Shown here: piece by piece, positions 47,216-58,934 of the stretch
Layout of the letters: each line of letters begins with the position of its first letter
Position numbering within the stretch: the first letter of the stretch is position 1
Assembly (NCBI GenBank): GCA_029962745.1
Contig: CM057156.1
Coordinates: 33,176,027 to 33,240,026 of the forward strand
DNA: 64,000 nucleotides
Reading direction: 5' to 3'
Origin: Echinometra lucunter
Lineage: Eukaryota; Echinodermata; Echinoidea; Camarodonta; Echinometridae
Position numbers and translations under genes: made by a program
Notes under the pieces: generated by a model
The model's input: the letters and a program-made list of their open reading frames with translations, nothing else
Told to the model about the DNA's origin: nothing
Databases searched by the model: none

Positions 47216-47754
47216 TGGAAAAAAAGGATTTATTATAAGGGAAAGAGATAGACATTCCTTTCTTATCACTAAATGAATAGAAAAACAGTTACTTAGTCTG
47301 CAATTAAATAAAGCCTTAAAATTGGAAGAGTAGAATTGAAAATTGAAATGCTTTCAATGTTTTGATTGTTAAGTGATAAATAAAGGCCTGTTCAAATATG
47401 GGGGAAACTGGGGGGTTTTCTGAGGGGGTTTTAAGCACATTTTATAACACACAAGTGAATGAGTACAAAACATTTTAAGCGCAATTCTTTGTTGTGCCAT
47501 CGCCATTCATTTTGTAAAAAAATCATAACTGAACATACCTAAATACTGTGAAATAAATTAGTTATGTCCACCTACTCAATTGCAGGCTAAAACATATACC
47601 TTTCCTGTTTCTATTCAAGCCTATATGCTATTCCTAAAGTTTCCTGTTATAAACCACTATCAGTTTTGATTAATTACTATATTGGTACAATACTCCTTGT
47701 TTCTAGTATGCCTTTAGTAAAAAAAAAAAATGTCAGATTTTTTCTATTTTGGTA

Positions 47755-47845
47755 TACAATACAACAATACAATATTGGCATTTATATAGCGCTCTCACAA
47801 TGACTGAACATGTATCACAGCGCTTTACAAAACAATTAAAAAAAA
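47755..47845 (-). mobile_element. SINE 3' end fragment
   Basis: On the minus strand: GTAAAGCGCTGTGATACATG, GAGAGCGCTATATAAATGCC, then ATATTGTATTG. Confidence 0.5.
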
Positions 47846-48144
47846 AAACAAAAATGAAATTACAAATGAAAACTATATAAATACATGCCAAGCAATTAAC
47901 TAAGGTTTATGTGATTCTTATAATAGGAGTGGTGGTATATCATGTCTTTATTAAAGATCATGTGCTACATGATATAACATAAAAATCAGGCCCGGCAACC
48001 CATTTGGTTAGCCGGCAGGTTACATTCACATGATTATAACATGCAATGATAATAAATCACAATACAATAATACAATATGATATAACAGTACGATATAACA
48101 ATATGCCGCAGTGTCGTGAAATAGGCCCTGCCTCCCATTTTATG

Positions 48145-48252
48145 TGTGTTAAGGTTAGGGTTTAGAGTTAGGGTTAGAGTAAGGGGGAAAGGTTTAGGAT
48201 TTAGGATTGAGGTTAAGGGTTAGGATTAAGATAAGAGTTAAGGTTAGCTTCC
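48145..48252. repeat. Degenerate telomere-like repeat (TTAGGG variants)
   Basis: GGTTAGGGTTTAGAGTTAGG, GTTAGAGTAAGGG, AGGTTAAGGGTTAGGATTAA and similar words, about 105 bp. Confidence 0.6.
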
Positions 48253-48396
48253 GGGTATAAAGCGGGGCTCATATCACGAGTATGCCAAATATAATACAAT
48301 ATTATATTGCAATAAAGACCTTTTTAAGTTTGCAAATAGGATAATTGCTTATCAAGAACTTTCCTTGGTGACGTTTTTTGGCATTTGTTTTAATAG

Positions 48397-49215
48397 GTTT
48401 TGATTGTCTTGGAATGAAAAATAAAACTTACAGTATTTGGGTCTTAAGAAGCAAACAAATTAGAACTATATATCACAAGATTTTCTTTATAATTATAGAA
48501 CTGTATGCTGATATGTGCACTGCAAAGAACAGTGAACTGCTTTTGCTGATTGAGAGACTTCTTTTTTGAGCTTAATATTATGAATTCAGTGTTGAGTATT
48601 TGGAACACATATTACTTCAAAACAAGATATTTTTAGACTAATTTGGAAAAAGAATGTTCATATACCAGCAGGGTTAAGTGGCTGAAGGTATGTTATGAAA
48701 TTTAATAAATTCTTTAAAAGATAGTTTATGATAGAAATATGCCATTTCACGTAATCACAGTGAATAGAGATATCACAGTAAATAGAGATGTTTTCAGTGT
48801 GCAAATAGATTTTGATTGTCTTGAACCAAAAAATAAATCTTATTGTATTTGGGTCTTAAAAGCAAACAAATTAGAACTATATCACAAGATTTTCTGTGTA
48901 GCTTTAATTGTTAAACTGTATGCTGATAGGTGCGCTGCAAAGAATAATGAACTGCTTTTGCTGATTGAGAGACTTCTCTTTTCAGCTTAATATTATGGAT
49001 GCAGTGCTGAGTATTTGGAACCAGATTACTTCAAAACAAGATATATTTAGACAAATTTGGAAAAAGGATGGTTCATACCAGCAGGGATAAGTGGCTGAAG
49101 ATATATCATAAAATTTGATAAATCTTTTAAAAGATAGTTAATGATAGAAATATACCACTTCACTTCATCACGGTCAATAGAGATACTTTCAGTGTGCAAA
49201 TGGGTTTCTAATTGT
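48397..49215. repeat. Tandem duplication, unit about 410 bp
   Basis: 48397-48808 and 48809-49201 are direct copies: GATTGTCTTGGAATGAAAAA against GATTGTCTTGAACCAAAAAA, then TATTTGGGTCTTA, GCTTTTGCTGATTGAGAGAC and TCAGTGTGCAAATAG in the same order. Frames of 63 and 83 codons are open in both, but indels between the copies are not codon-sized, so coding is unlikely. Confidence 0.85.
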
Positions 49216-49634
49216 ACATCTAAAGTGATAGATCGGGATAATTTGTGTGTGATTCTTCACACCAACCAAAGCAGCTGCTTCACACATCTTACATGCTCTC
49301 CAGACACTCGTCCAATCTGTGGCCCATTGGTACTTGACAAGAGGCATTAGCTCTTCTGATGATGATACTTTGAACATCCACATCCATTATACTACAGGAC
49401 ATGCTCTCATTCTCGCTTGGTTGTAGTAGACACCCCCTTTTCCTCCCTTTCATGTCTGAGATTGTGAGCAACGCGTCATTGGATGATTGACAGTCTGGTG
49501 CAACACCTTGACTGCCCTTTGTTTCGCTCAATTTCAGTGACAAGCCTGCCTTTATATTGTATCACCCGCAAAATAAAATGTGAGATTGATTGTCAGGAGA
49601 AACACAAAATTCATCATTTCCTTTTCACAAGCAC

Positions 49635-49760
49635 CACAGTCACCATCATTATTATCATCTTCATCATCATTAACATCATCTTCATAAGCATCTTAATCAT
49701 CATCATAATCAGCAGCAGCAGCAGCAGCATAATCATCATCATCATCAGCTTAATTATTTA
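49635..49760. repeat. Degenerate (CAT)n/(CAG)n tract
   Basis: ATC, CAT and CAGCAG units with interruptions. Confidence 0.85.
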
Positions 49761-50654
49761 TGATAATTATACTAGATTTAGAAGTAGGAAAGTAGGAACA
49801 GATCCCTCATCTGTTATTAGTCTTTGATAACTATCAAGCAATTCTAATTCCCTTGATGACCTTTAAATTCTTTCAGGACATTCTAAATGTGATCTTTCAA
49901 CCACTGCAGAGATTCTATCATACAAGTTTCTCTTCTACTCCTGTTAACACCATCTTACACATACCACTACTCTCAGCATTGCTACATCAACATCTACTAA
50001 TGATGTACCACTGTATGTATTTACCATCCGATATCACCACTAAAACTTTCATTGTGGATGCCATTACCACTACCCCCTATATTATCTACATTGGTTCATC
50101 TCTATCTTCCCCTGATGAAAAGTGGATCCCTGATCATTGTCAAAACTGGTATTATCTTTTAAAGTTTTTAAAAAAATCTCCTTTGTTGGTGAATGTGCAG
50201 AAACAAGCTGAAGGGACTTTTCTACATCTAAAAGATGAAAATACTTGCACTGTATTTTTTTTTATCAATTAGTGTGGCTTTTGGCATTTGTGAGAATGAG
50301 AAATATCTTTAGGGAACCTTAACCTGGCATCATCCATCCATTAACCACTCATCCATTAGCATTTCATCCTGTGGTCATGGTCAAGTTCTGTCTCTTAAAT
50401 AGCTTGCTTCATTATCTGATGCAAGCCTGCAAGCTGTCATCAATTTAGACAAAATGCATGTATGTCTTGGCAATCCACTTCTGGAGAAGAGAAGAGAAAC
50501 TCAGTTTTTAATTAATTTCTGTTCATCTTGAGTCAAAAACTAATGAAATTCTTTTCATTCCTTTTATTATCTTACCAATCTAACTGCTGCTAATGGTGAT
50601 GCTTACTTGATGATCTGCTTCTTAAAATTCTTATTTTTTTGAATACCTTATTCT

Positions 50655-50860
50655 GTCACGATAGCTTAGTTAGTAGAGCAGTGGTCACATAATCTGTTGT
50701 TCCCATGTTCATAACCATGCACTACTGCCCTTTGGTAAGGTATTTATCTTCATTATCAGGTCCCTTGGAGAGGAAATAAAGTCATAGGTCCTCTGGTTGT
50801 TTACTTACAAGCATTCAAGCTTTCTTCACAGTCAGGTAAAACAGACCAAACCAATTCATA
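50655..50860 (+). mobile_element. tRNA-derived SINE, degenerate
   Basis: The head has TAGCTTAGTTAGTAGAGCA, a very tRNA-like A-box arm. The B-box position is eroded (TGTTCATAACC). A SINE-body-like TTTGGTAAGGTATTTATCTT follows. Confidence 0.5.
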
Positions 50861-51929
50861 ACAGAAACTATGAAGACTTTTTAGAGTTTTGTAGAGGATT
50901 ATGGAATCTATTGCATTACAAATTTTATATAGTGCAACATTTATGGTAAGGAGATAGTACGGGTCACTGTGGTGAGCTTATGTGACAGGTTGCTAGACCA
51001 GAATAAGAAAAACTACCTAAAATTTGCACACTAATGTGACAGGTGAGATGAAGAGAGTAGCATTTAGGGGATAAGTTGACTGAAGAGAATAGTAATTTGG
51101 GTATCGGTTGAATTAAGAGTAGCAACTTGGGAATGGCTTTTGTGAATTCTTTTTGGCTGTTCTTAATATTTGGACTGTAAGTGAAGCAGAAAATGGGAAT
51201 GAGAAACATGATATCAAGTGCTTTCGAGAGCAATTTATCCAGATTACAAACGTTGGCGGGGTCGTGACTGGAATACTGGCTGATGAATCAAGCAATGTGA
51301 TCTCTGATGAGACTTGCTTTCCATGGTTACCATTCATGGAGCTGAAGATTGTTTATGGGTGGCTGTAAGGATGTCTGCCCTGATCGATAATCGGTGGAAT
51401 CGGTGGAGATTTCAAATGGGACAGGTGTGATAGGCAGGTAGCGTTCTTGCAAGGTATCGTTATTGTATCTTCAGTCCCATGGGGAGTCCATCCACCATTC
51501 CATTTACGAAACTGGGACAGGGGATTTGGTGATGTAGCAATAGGACCAGAAGCCCGTCAATGACTTGTTTGGATGGAGCGCAAAAAGGATTTTCTATAAG
51601 AGGCTGCCTGAGAGAATGATCACATTCACTGAAAATCTTGATATTTGAAGGACCATGCAACTTTCTGTGTGAGTTATATTTTCTCGTTGTGTGTCTGCAC
51701 TAGGAAAAAAAAATAATGAGGAACATTTTGAGTAAAACGCTTTTGTCAGATTGGGCAATAATATATTCACTTTTTATTGCAACAGAGGATATTCATCCAA
51801 GAAGTATGTTTATGTACACCTGATGATGATATTCATTATGACAAAATGAAGAATCTTCATGTCTCCATGTGTAACATAGTGATCTGTTACAAAGTTGAGT
51901 GTTTCCTGAATTACAGAGATTTGTCTAAT

Positions 51930-52130
51930 ACTGAGAGAGAGGGAGAGAGAAAGAGAAAGAAAAGGAAAGGAAGAGAGAGAAAGGGAAGAGAGGAGAGGGA
52001 GGAAGAGAGAAGAAAGGAGAGGGAGAGAGAGAGAGAGAGAGAGAGGGGGTGGAGAGGGGGAAAGAGAGGGAGAGTGAGTGAAAGGGGTGGGGGAGGGGGA
52101 AAGAGTAAGTGGGTGGTTGGAGGGTGAGAG
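51930..52130. repeat. GA-rich tract
   Basis: About 200 bp of GAGA/GGAAAG; frames on both strands are artefacts. Confidence 0.9.
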
Positions 52131-53499
52131 AGTGAGCACATAACGCAAGAAGGTGATATATGAGTGCATTCGGAAGACAGAAGAGCAATCTATCTTGCGG
52201 AAAGGTGTGAAACTAGTTATTCTTGTTGGGATGTATAATAATTTTTAACAGAATATATCATATTCTTTTGAATTATCAGTATTTAGTTATGTTTCCAATT
52301 GTGCTGCACTTCAGGTTGACACAAAATTACCCATTTCTTGTAGTTACCTTATTCTCATTCCTAGTTGTCAAATTAAATTGCCTGTTGATGTGCTGAAATT
52401 CAAAAACACCAAGAACAAAATTGTGTTTCAATCAACCAGTGAACAACATGGACAAGTTAGAGAATTGTCGGTTGAAAAAAAGAGAAATATGACAAGGAAG
52501 AGTACTTGCAGGGAATGAGAGTGTCGGATGTGAAGCAGCTGGTTCTACGTCATTGGAAATCAATACAAAGCCGTTTGACATTGTGCATGGACTGAGCATG
52601 CTCGAGCTTGATGCTTGTGGATTCTTTCGGCAGGGAATCGCTTCCTATCTAATATTCTTTCTGCAGTGTGGGGATGCATGGAGAGAGATATTAATAAATA
52701 GTGCTTTTAGAAAGTGGGAGTTTGTGCTGTAATATTGTTGAGCTGAGAAAATCATTGACCTACCTAATTGTAATTTTATGTGAATGACACAGGCAAGCTG
52801 TGAGTTCTCTTGTAATTAAGATGCTGTAGATATGTATTTTTCTTTAATGCTTGTGCAATTTGGTCAGTAGATCAGGGTCAAGTGACCATTCATTACATGT
52901 ACCTGGACTCAAAATTTTAATTAAAGAATGATTATAATTCACATTGTACCCGATCGTCCTAGGAGGTATGACTTTGAGGCCGAGTTCAATATTTTATACA
53001 AATCTTTGTGTTACTTGACATGATGATTCATGTTAATTTTCATGGAAAGTATTGTTTATAAATGCATTTATGCTTTCCTAATTCCAGCTACTAATGATTA
53101 TTGGTCCATCAACCTTTCGGCCTGATTAACAATGTAACTTTGAGCTTGGTATTGTCAATAGTAGAAAGATGCTGCTGTCTTTGCATATTTGTTTGATCCA
53201 TATTTTCACTGGGTAGAAAGATATTCCATCACATTTTTAATCAACATTTTATGTTGCATCGATGCCCTTATTGATACTGATGTGATATGAGAACTTAAGA
53301 AGGTATATGTAAAAGAAAGCACTTTTCATATCAGTTTTAGTTGTTTGCGTTTTATAGTGTAATTTGATAAGACAGAAGAGGGTTCACTCAACCAAACATT
53401 GTACAAGGTTAATGCCCTTACAAGTAGCTTTCGCATTTGTTTACTCCTGTCTGGATACATGCCAGCATTATGGTGCCATATGTGAACGTGACTCGGTTA

Positions 53500-53760
53500 T
53501 TAACTATTCTCTCTAGATGTGAGGGTACAAGACAAAGGAGAACGGATCAATTGGCTTGTTGATTCAACATGGAGCATCCTATAAATAGAGAAACTGAACG
53601 CGTCGGAAACTTTTCCGTCTGACACTTTTTCAATAATGCGCAGTGAGAATGACCCCAGGCCATGGGTAAATTGGCAATGTAAGACGGTGTTCATGTAGTT
53701 CGGGTCGTCCTGAGAGATGTAGGAGAAAAGGTCTTGTTCGGTCATGTCGTTATTTGATGG
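53500..53760 (-). other. Possible minus-strand coding fragment, unidentified
   Basis: On the minus strand a frame from an ATG near 53745 to TAA at 53500 encodes about 81 residues, with GC-rich third positions in its first half (MTEQDLFSYISQDDPNYMNT). That is unlike the surrounding intron. I recognise no family. It could be an exon of a gene inside the intron, a retrocopy, or chance. Confidence 0.25.
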
Positions 53761-54357
53761 GAGTGTATTTCCAACCATCTGTACGATTATAGAAGATGTG
53801 CTTGGAATCAATCCAATATCTTATATAACCACGGTGTGTATGTGCTTGATGTCTGTGTGCAATGTTACTGTTAACTCTTTTTTCTTTCCCCTCCTTTTCA
53901 GGAACAAAAAAAGAAAAGAAAAGAAAATTCTTTATACATATCTCTTGTTGATATTCCATTTAATTAAACTTAGTAGTCATACTCATGTGCATAAATGCAT
54001 GTTCATTTTTCTCATTTCCTGTGATACAGTTAGGGTATGTCCATATCTACTCAAGATTGTTCTAAATGCTGAATGAGCTTTAAGAGGGCATTTTCTGAGA
54101 GTTTGGCTGTGAAATCCTTGAACTCTATGTGATACTGTGTTTGTCATAAATACATGTGAATTTGCCCCTGAGAAGATTGATATCTATAAAGTGATTAAGT
54201 TGACAGGGAATACCCCTCATTTAAAGAAAATAGACATAAATGAGTGAAGGTGATCCATACAAGCCGACAAAAGTCCCTTCAGGTAGGTAATTTTAACTTA
54301 GGTGAAATATAAATATTAGTAGCTAAAAGAGATAGTTATTCAAGGCCAACGCCCTTT

Positions 54358-55125
54358 TTTATGCTTCCGCCCACCGTAGGTGGTTGCCGGAGGCATTATG
54401 TTTTCGGGTCGTCCGTCCGTCCGTCTGTCCGTCCGTCCCGTTTTTGTTCTCGCGATAACTTAAGAACTGTTCGACAGATCAACTTCAAACTTTGCTCGTG
54501 TATGCATATGGGAGGGACAATGATCTGATTAGATTTTGGAGTCTCAAGGTCAAAGGTCAAGGTCATAGAGGTAATAATACACATAAAATGGCTCGTTCTC
54601 GCGATAACTTAAGAACCATTTGACAGATTGGCTTCAAACTTGGCTCATGTATGCACATGGAAGGGACAATGATCTGATGAGATTTTGGGGTCACAAGGTC
54701 AAAGGTCAAAGGTCATAGAGGTCATTATGTACATAGAAATGGTTCGTTTTCACCATAACTCAACAACCATTTGACCGATCAACCTCAAACTTGGCACAGG
54801 TATGCATATGGGAGGGACAATGATCTGATTAGAATTTGGGGTCTCAAGGTCAAAGGTCAAAGGTCATAGAGGTCATTATGTACATAGAAATGGTTCGTTC
54901 TTGTGATAACTCAGTAATCATTTGATGGTTCAACAAACTTGGCTCATGTATGCATATGGAAAGGGCAATGCTCTCATTAGATTTGGGGGTCACAAGGTCG
55001 AAGGTCAAGGTCAAAGATGTCATTGTATGAATGAAAATAAATCAACATGAAGTGCCATTTATTTCTGATTTGGTAATGGCGGAGGCATAAAGTTCGACCA
55101 CGCATGGTCGAAGATTCATCTAGTT
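54358..55125. mobile_element. 150-bp-unit element, copy 3
   Basis: Starts TTATGCTTCCGCCC, has the four 150-bp units, GGCGGAGGCATAAA, then a damaged palindrome (CCACGCATGG) and CATCTAGTTTT. Same orientation as copies 1 and 2. Confidence 0.85.
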
Positions 55126-55633
55126 TTAAACATTGAAAATAGATGAGGAATGTCTACTTATGTTGTAGTTAGTATGCCTAGGCTATCCCCATTCATTCCC
55201 ATTCATGATAGATGCCTTCTTGGCATTTTACATAATCAATATCTTAGCACCTTCCCAACTTGTGAAGACTGTCTGATAGCACCGACATCCTCCAGTGCCC
55301 TTCAAAATGTGTTGATTCACATCCGATGCAGCTTCCAGAACTCATTGCAACGTGACTGCTTGAATGCAAATGTGTCAAAATGCCACACCTTAAAAGGATA
55401 GGCAAACAGGGCAGCTAGAAAGCACTCCATTGTGCTGAAAAGTAATTTTCTTGGCTTTTGATTACCATATACTGTGAAAATAGAGAGAGTTATTGGAGAA
55501 AATTACAAATGTAACAGCTGTGGAAAAGGAACTCTATTGCATAATAGAAAAAAAGTCTTTTTCATCTGACATATTATAAGCATTGCTTTAAAGTTTTTCA
55601 CATTCAGGTTATACAGCTAGATTTATTTTGTAG

Positions 55634-55912
55634 AGGTATTGTGGTCCAGTGGATAAGTCTTCGGACTTTGAACCACAAGGTACAGGGTTCAAATCCCTGC
55701 TGTAGCACTAATGTCCTTTGACAAGACATTAATCTACAAATGCCGCACTTGATGAGGTGAGGTAAATGGGTACCTGGCAGGAAATAATTCCTTGAAATGC
55801 TTGTGCATTATAATGGCTGCCATGCTGAAGCTGGAGTAATCCTTTAGAAGCGCATAGAGACATTAGATAATGATGTGATATGCACTATTACAAGAATGGA
55901 TTATTATTAGTA
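55634..55912 (+). mobile_element. tRNA-derived SINE
   Basis: The head TGTGGTCCAGTGGATAAGTC has an A-box, and GGGTTCAAATCCC is a B-box arm with flanking stem. An anticodon-loop-like CTTTGAA (TTG) lies between, so a tRNA-Gln ancestry is possible. The body has TTTGACAAGACATTAATCTA and GGGTACCTGGC. It ends in ATTATTATTAG. Confidence 0.75.
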
Positions 55913-56338
55913 GTAGTAGAAGTAGTGGTGGTGGTGGTGGTGGTAGGTAGTAGTAGTGGTAGTAGTAGTAGTAGTAGTAGTGGTAGTAGTGGTAGTAGTG
56001 GTAGTAGTGGTAGTAGTAGTGGTAGTAGTAGTGGTAGTAGTAGTGGTAGTAGTGGTAGTAGTGGTAGTAGTGGTAGTAGTAGTGGTAGTAGTGGTAGTAG
56101 TGGTAGTAGTAGTGGTAGTAGTAGTGGTAGTAGTAGTGGTAGTAGTGGTAGTAGTAGTGGTAGTAGTAGTGGTAGTAGTGGTAGTAGTAGTGGTAGTAGT
56201 AGTGGTAGTAGTAGTAGTGGTAGTAGTGGTAGTAGTAGTGGTAGTAGTGGTAGTAGTGGTAGAAGTGTTAGTAGTGTTAGTAGTGGTAGTAGTGGTGGTA
56301 GTGGTGGTAGTGGTGGAAGTAGTAGTAGTAGTAGTGAC
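55908..56338. repeat. (AGT/GGT)n microsatellite, about 430 bp
   Basis: Alternating AGT and GGT triplets in nested patterns, following the SINE tail. Poly-Ser/Gly, poly-Val and poly-Thr frames arise here and are not genes. Confidence 0.95.
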
Positions 56339-57644
56339 TAATGTCTCATCTCTTGAGTCTGAAAGGTGTGAATACTGCATTCAATTTTGATTGATACAAT
56401 TTGACATATTTCTGGCTTTGAGAAGGTGATATGCAGAATTGATTTAGCAAACTGTCCCTCTACTTCCTAAATTCCTGATGCGATTTTGCAAGTTATCTTT
56501 TTCTTAGAGACTTTTGTAGGAAGGGAATCAAAATCAGCACTCCTTAAAAAGATTGTTTTGGTTTACTGAGGAAAGTGTGTGTGGTAATTATTTTATTTGT
56601 GGCATTTGTATTTGTCCAGCAATAAATCAATGTGCATTTAGCCTGAGATAACCGCACTGGGTAATCTTATATATTGTGAGCTTTGGGCACTTCTGCACAG
56701 TGTTTACATAGCTGCGCTCTTAGAGACAATATTTTCTTGGAATATGTCTTAATCATAGCCCCTCTGTCTATCGATTGAGTACTTCTCCCGAAACGGAAAT
56801 CGCTGGAGAGTTTTTGAGTTCAAATTCTAAATTGTGAATGAAATCTTGATGACAAGGATGTGATGTTGGTATTAGCTTGTAGGGTTGATTTACGATGCAG
56901 AGTTTCCTGAAAATGAATTGTCATCTTGTGTTACATGCTTCTTATTGAGCATTCCACAGCTGTTTGGATGGAGAGTACCAGGAGTATCTTTAAACAGAAA
57001 ACATTTCAAGAGAAAAGTCCCAAGATTGATCCCTTTGACTGCATTTTCTTTGAATTTTTTGGGAGAGGTGTGCATCTAATTGTCACATTTTATCAGAATT
57101 CAACAGGGACATTGTAGGTGACTTCTCATATCTGCTTGCTTTCTTTAAATTAAATGATACAACCTGATACAACTTGTGGAGCTGTGACTAGCGTTACATG
57201 AGTCTGGTTTAGCTTGTGAAGCGTAAGTATGATAATTGAAATAATAGATCCTTGTGGTAGAGTTTGCGGTGGTGATTTCTCACTTGTACGAGAATTGAAT
57301 ATTCTCGCTCGCACAGAGGATTTAGTAGATCCACTGCCAACGATTGTGGGCTGGCTAAGATGTATCTTGATATGTATGGTGTAGGTTTTATTGCATACAA
57401 TGCGAATAATATGCAAGCTTTGAGAGCTTAAGAGTAGGAGCATGAACAGTGGCATACTCTGATGGGGAAGATTATACAGACTTGAATCTAGTGGCATATC
57501 AAGCATAAGGAGAAGCTGGTGTAGCCCCCACTTTTGCTTCAGAGTGTATGAAAATCATTATCACAATGTACAGTTGGTTTACAATGTGTTGTGCTGCAGA
57601 CACACATTATATCTGCCTTCTGGGGAGGATGTTGCCTCCTCTCC

Positions 57645-57930
57645 ATCCATCTTTATTGATTTCTGGAGTGCTACTGTAATTCTCAGAAGGGATTTACATT
57701 CCAGATATGAATCTCTACCACCAAGAGATATCTTACGCATGATGATCTGTTCTTTTCCTTTAGACTTACTTACTTAAAGTTTTTGTCTCCTTTTTCATTC
57801 TTTTTTTTCTCTATGCCCTAGAAAGGAGTTTGCATCTTACCAAAGACAGCTCATTTCCTCCGGAATATACCTCTTGCATGATAATGTGTTTCATCATTTT
57901 TGACCTTTATATTCTTTTTTTTTTTTCAAG
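57645..57930. repeat. Diverged tandem repeat ahead of exon 5
   Basis: 57690-57775 and 57825-57915 share an order of words (AGAAGGGATTTACAT / AGAAAGGAGTTTGCAT; TTACGCATGATGATCTGTT / CTTGCATGATAATGTGTTT), offset by about 140 bp. Similarity is partial. Confidence 0.35.
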
Positions 57931-58010
57931 CCACAATACCGTGAAGGGATATTGTTGCCAGTGTGTTCTTTACAAAGTGGAAGTATGACATTGGAGTTGA
58001 GGGCTCCCCC
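57930..58010 (+). pseudogene. Decayed duplicate of exon 5
   Basis: 57959-58004 matches the exon 5 segment at 58162-58208 at about 80% by eye. In frame it reads VCSLQSGSMTLELRAP against VCSLQSGCSTSELRAL. The similarity extends upstream into the acceptor (a T-run then CAAG, followed by CCACAATACC against GTCACGACACC). A one-base loss and an in-frame TAA about 20 codons on make it unusable. Confidence 0.7.
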
Positions 58011-58131
58011 CATGGGATTCATATTTTAAAAAAATCCTTTAGACTTCCTTTTTGCCCCCTCTTTATTACTTTCTGGATGTGGCACTGTATACTGTATTTC
58101 ATCCTGTGGACTGGGTTCTTTTTATTTCCAG

Positions 58132-58262
58132 GTCACGACACCTTTGAAGCAGTATCACTTACAGTGTGTTCTTTGCAAAGTGGATGCTCTACATCTGAGT
58201 TGAGAGCACTTTTCAATGGAAGCTTCATCTACGTTCCAGATTCTACATTCTATCTAACTCAG
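58132..58262 (+). CDS. AKAP13: Exon 5 of the AKAP13/ARHGEF28-type gene
   Basis: Bounded by TTCCAG and GTAAGT; 131 bp, phase 1 to 0, residues 254-297. The junction with exon 4 reads PGHDTFEAVSLTVCSLQSG, which matches the PGHD..ETVKVQLC..EG signature of vertebrate AKAP13 (recalled). It ends VPDSTFYLTQ, corresponding to the VQDEAY..AQ segment there. These are the most conserved residues in the window and anchor the gene identification. A dead copy of its middle part lies about 200 bp upstream. Confidence 0.92.
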
Positions 58263-58750
58263 GTAAGTAAAGAAATTCTTATCGTCTCATTCCAAATTCT
58301 GTGGAACCCACGTAACTAAAGAAGTTCTTATTGTCAAGGGATTTTATTATGTTATTGTCAGTGGTGTTACAAACCATAATGTCATACTGCTTGGGTCTAC
58401 AAACCTGTACTGGGTACTGATGATCAGAGTTGTGTAAGAAAATATTTCCATTATCACTGAAGATTTTACAAAATCTTTACTATATTTTTCTTGTGTGGTA
58501 GGTTTCTTCATGAATGCTGTTAATGGTCTAATGGTCAGTGATCTTTATTTAATCTTACTGTAAAGCTTGTACAATCATTAATATCATTGCTAATTGCAGT
58601 TTACCTCTTACAGCACTTTCAGTATAGCTAATGTCTGTTTCATTGTAAGTTAAAAAACAAAAACAGAGCATGATATTGTATACAGTTTATGAAGTTCAGA
58701 TTAATCAGATTAAGAGTTAGCAATTATTGTTTTTGCTTACCCATGTGCAG
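58263..58750 (+). other. Intron 5, 488 bp
   Basis: GTAAGT donor and TGTGCAG acceptor; AT-rich, nothing else seen. Confidence 0.9.
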
Positions 58751-58934
58751 TTCTTAATCAGTAGTGTTTGGGACCCTGACTCTTTGGACAATCCAGCCAG
58801 GATAAAAGGAGAGAACTTTAATCTTTGCGAGGAGGACTTTCCTAACCTTGATGAAAGACTCACCTGTGCATTCAAGCATATAGAGCGCCCTCCATCGTGG
58901 AAGATTGTCACTGATTCACCCCGGATTGATCAGA
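58751..58934 (+). CDS. AKAP13: Exon 6 of the AKAP13/ARHGEF28-type gene
   Basis: Bounded by TGTGCAG and GTAAGT; 184 bp, phase 0 to 1, residues 298-358 plus one base. It begins FLISSVWDPDSLDN and contains LDERLTCAFKHIERPPSW then KIVTDSP, parallel to LDKKLVLAFRHLKLPTEW in vertebrate AKAP13 (recalled). In vertebrates the ankyrin repeats follow directly, then a long divergent region, a C1 zinc finger and the DH-PH domain that activates RhoA. Those parts should lie beyond the window. The donor is open in phase 1, so the gene continues. Confidence 0.92.

Larger units (their letters stand above)
38469..58131 (+). other. Intron 4, 19.7 kb
   Basis: GTATGT donor, TTCCAG acceptor. Outside the listed repeats, the stretches 39420-40480, 40700-41440, 41880-42450, 43250-43770, 44220-45870, 46400-47000, 47850-48140, 49270-49600, 49770-50640, 50870-51920, 52150-53490, 53820-54350, 55130-55630 and 56340-57600 show no gene I can support. 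The 139-codon frame at 49853-50272 is Thr/Ile/Leu/His-rich and looks like decayed CAT/ACC repeat. Confidence 0.55.

Noticed and set aside
49853..50272. 139-codon plus-strand frame
   Set aside because: Composition is Thr/Ile/His/Leu-rich and follows a CAT-repeat tract; it looks like decayed simple repeat.
51777..52188. Overlapping Arg/Glu- and Ser/Leu/Pro-rich frames
   Set aside because: Products of the GA-rich tract at 51930-52130.
55880..56390. Long frames of Ser/Gly, Val and Thr on both strands
   Set aside because: They are direct products of the AGT/GGT microsatellite and exist in several frames at once, with no unique sequence.
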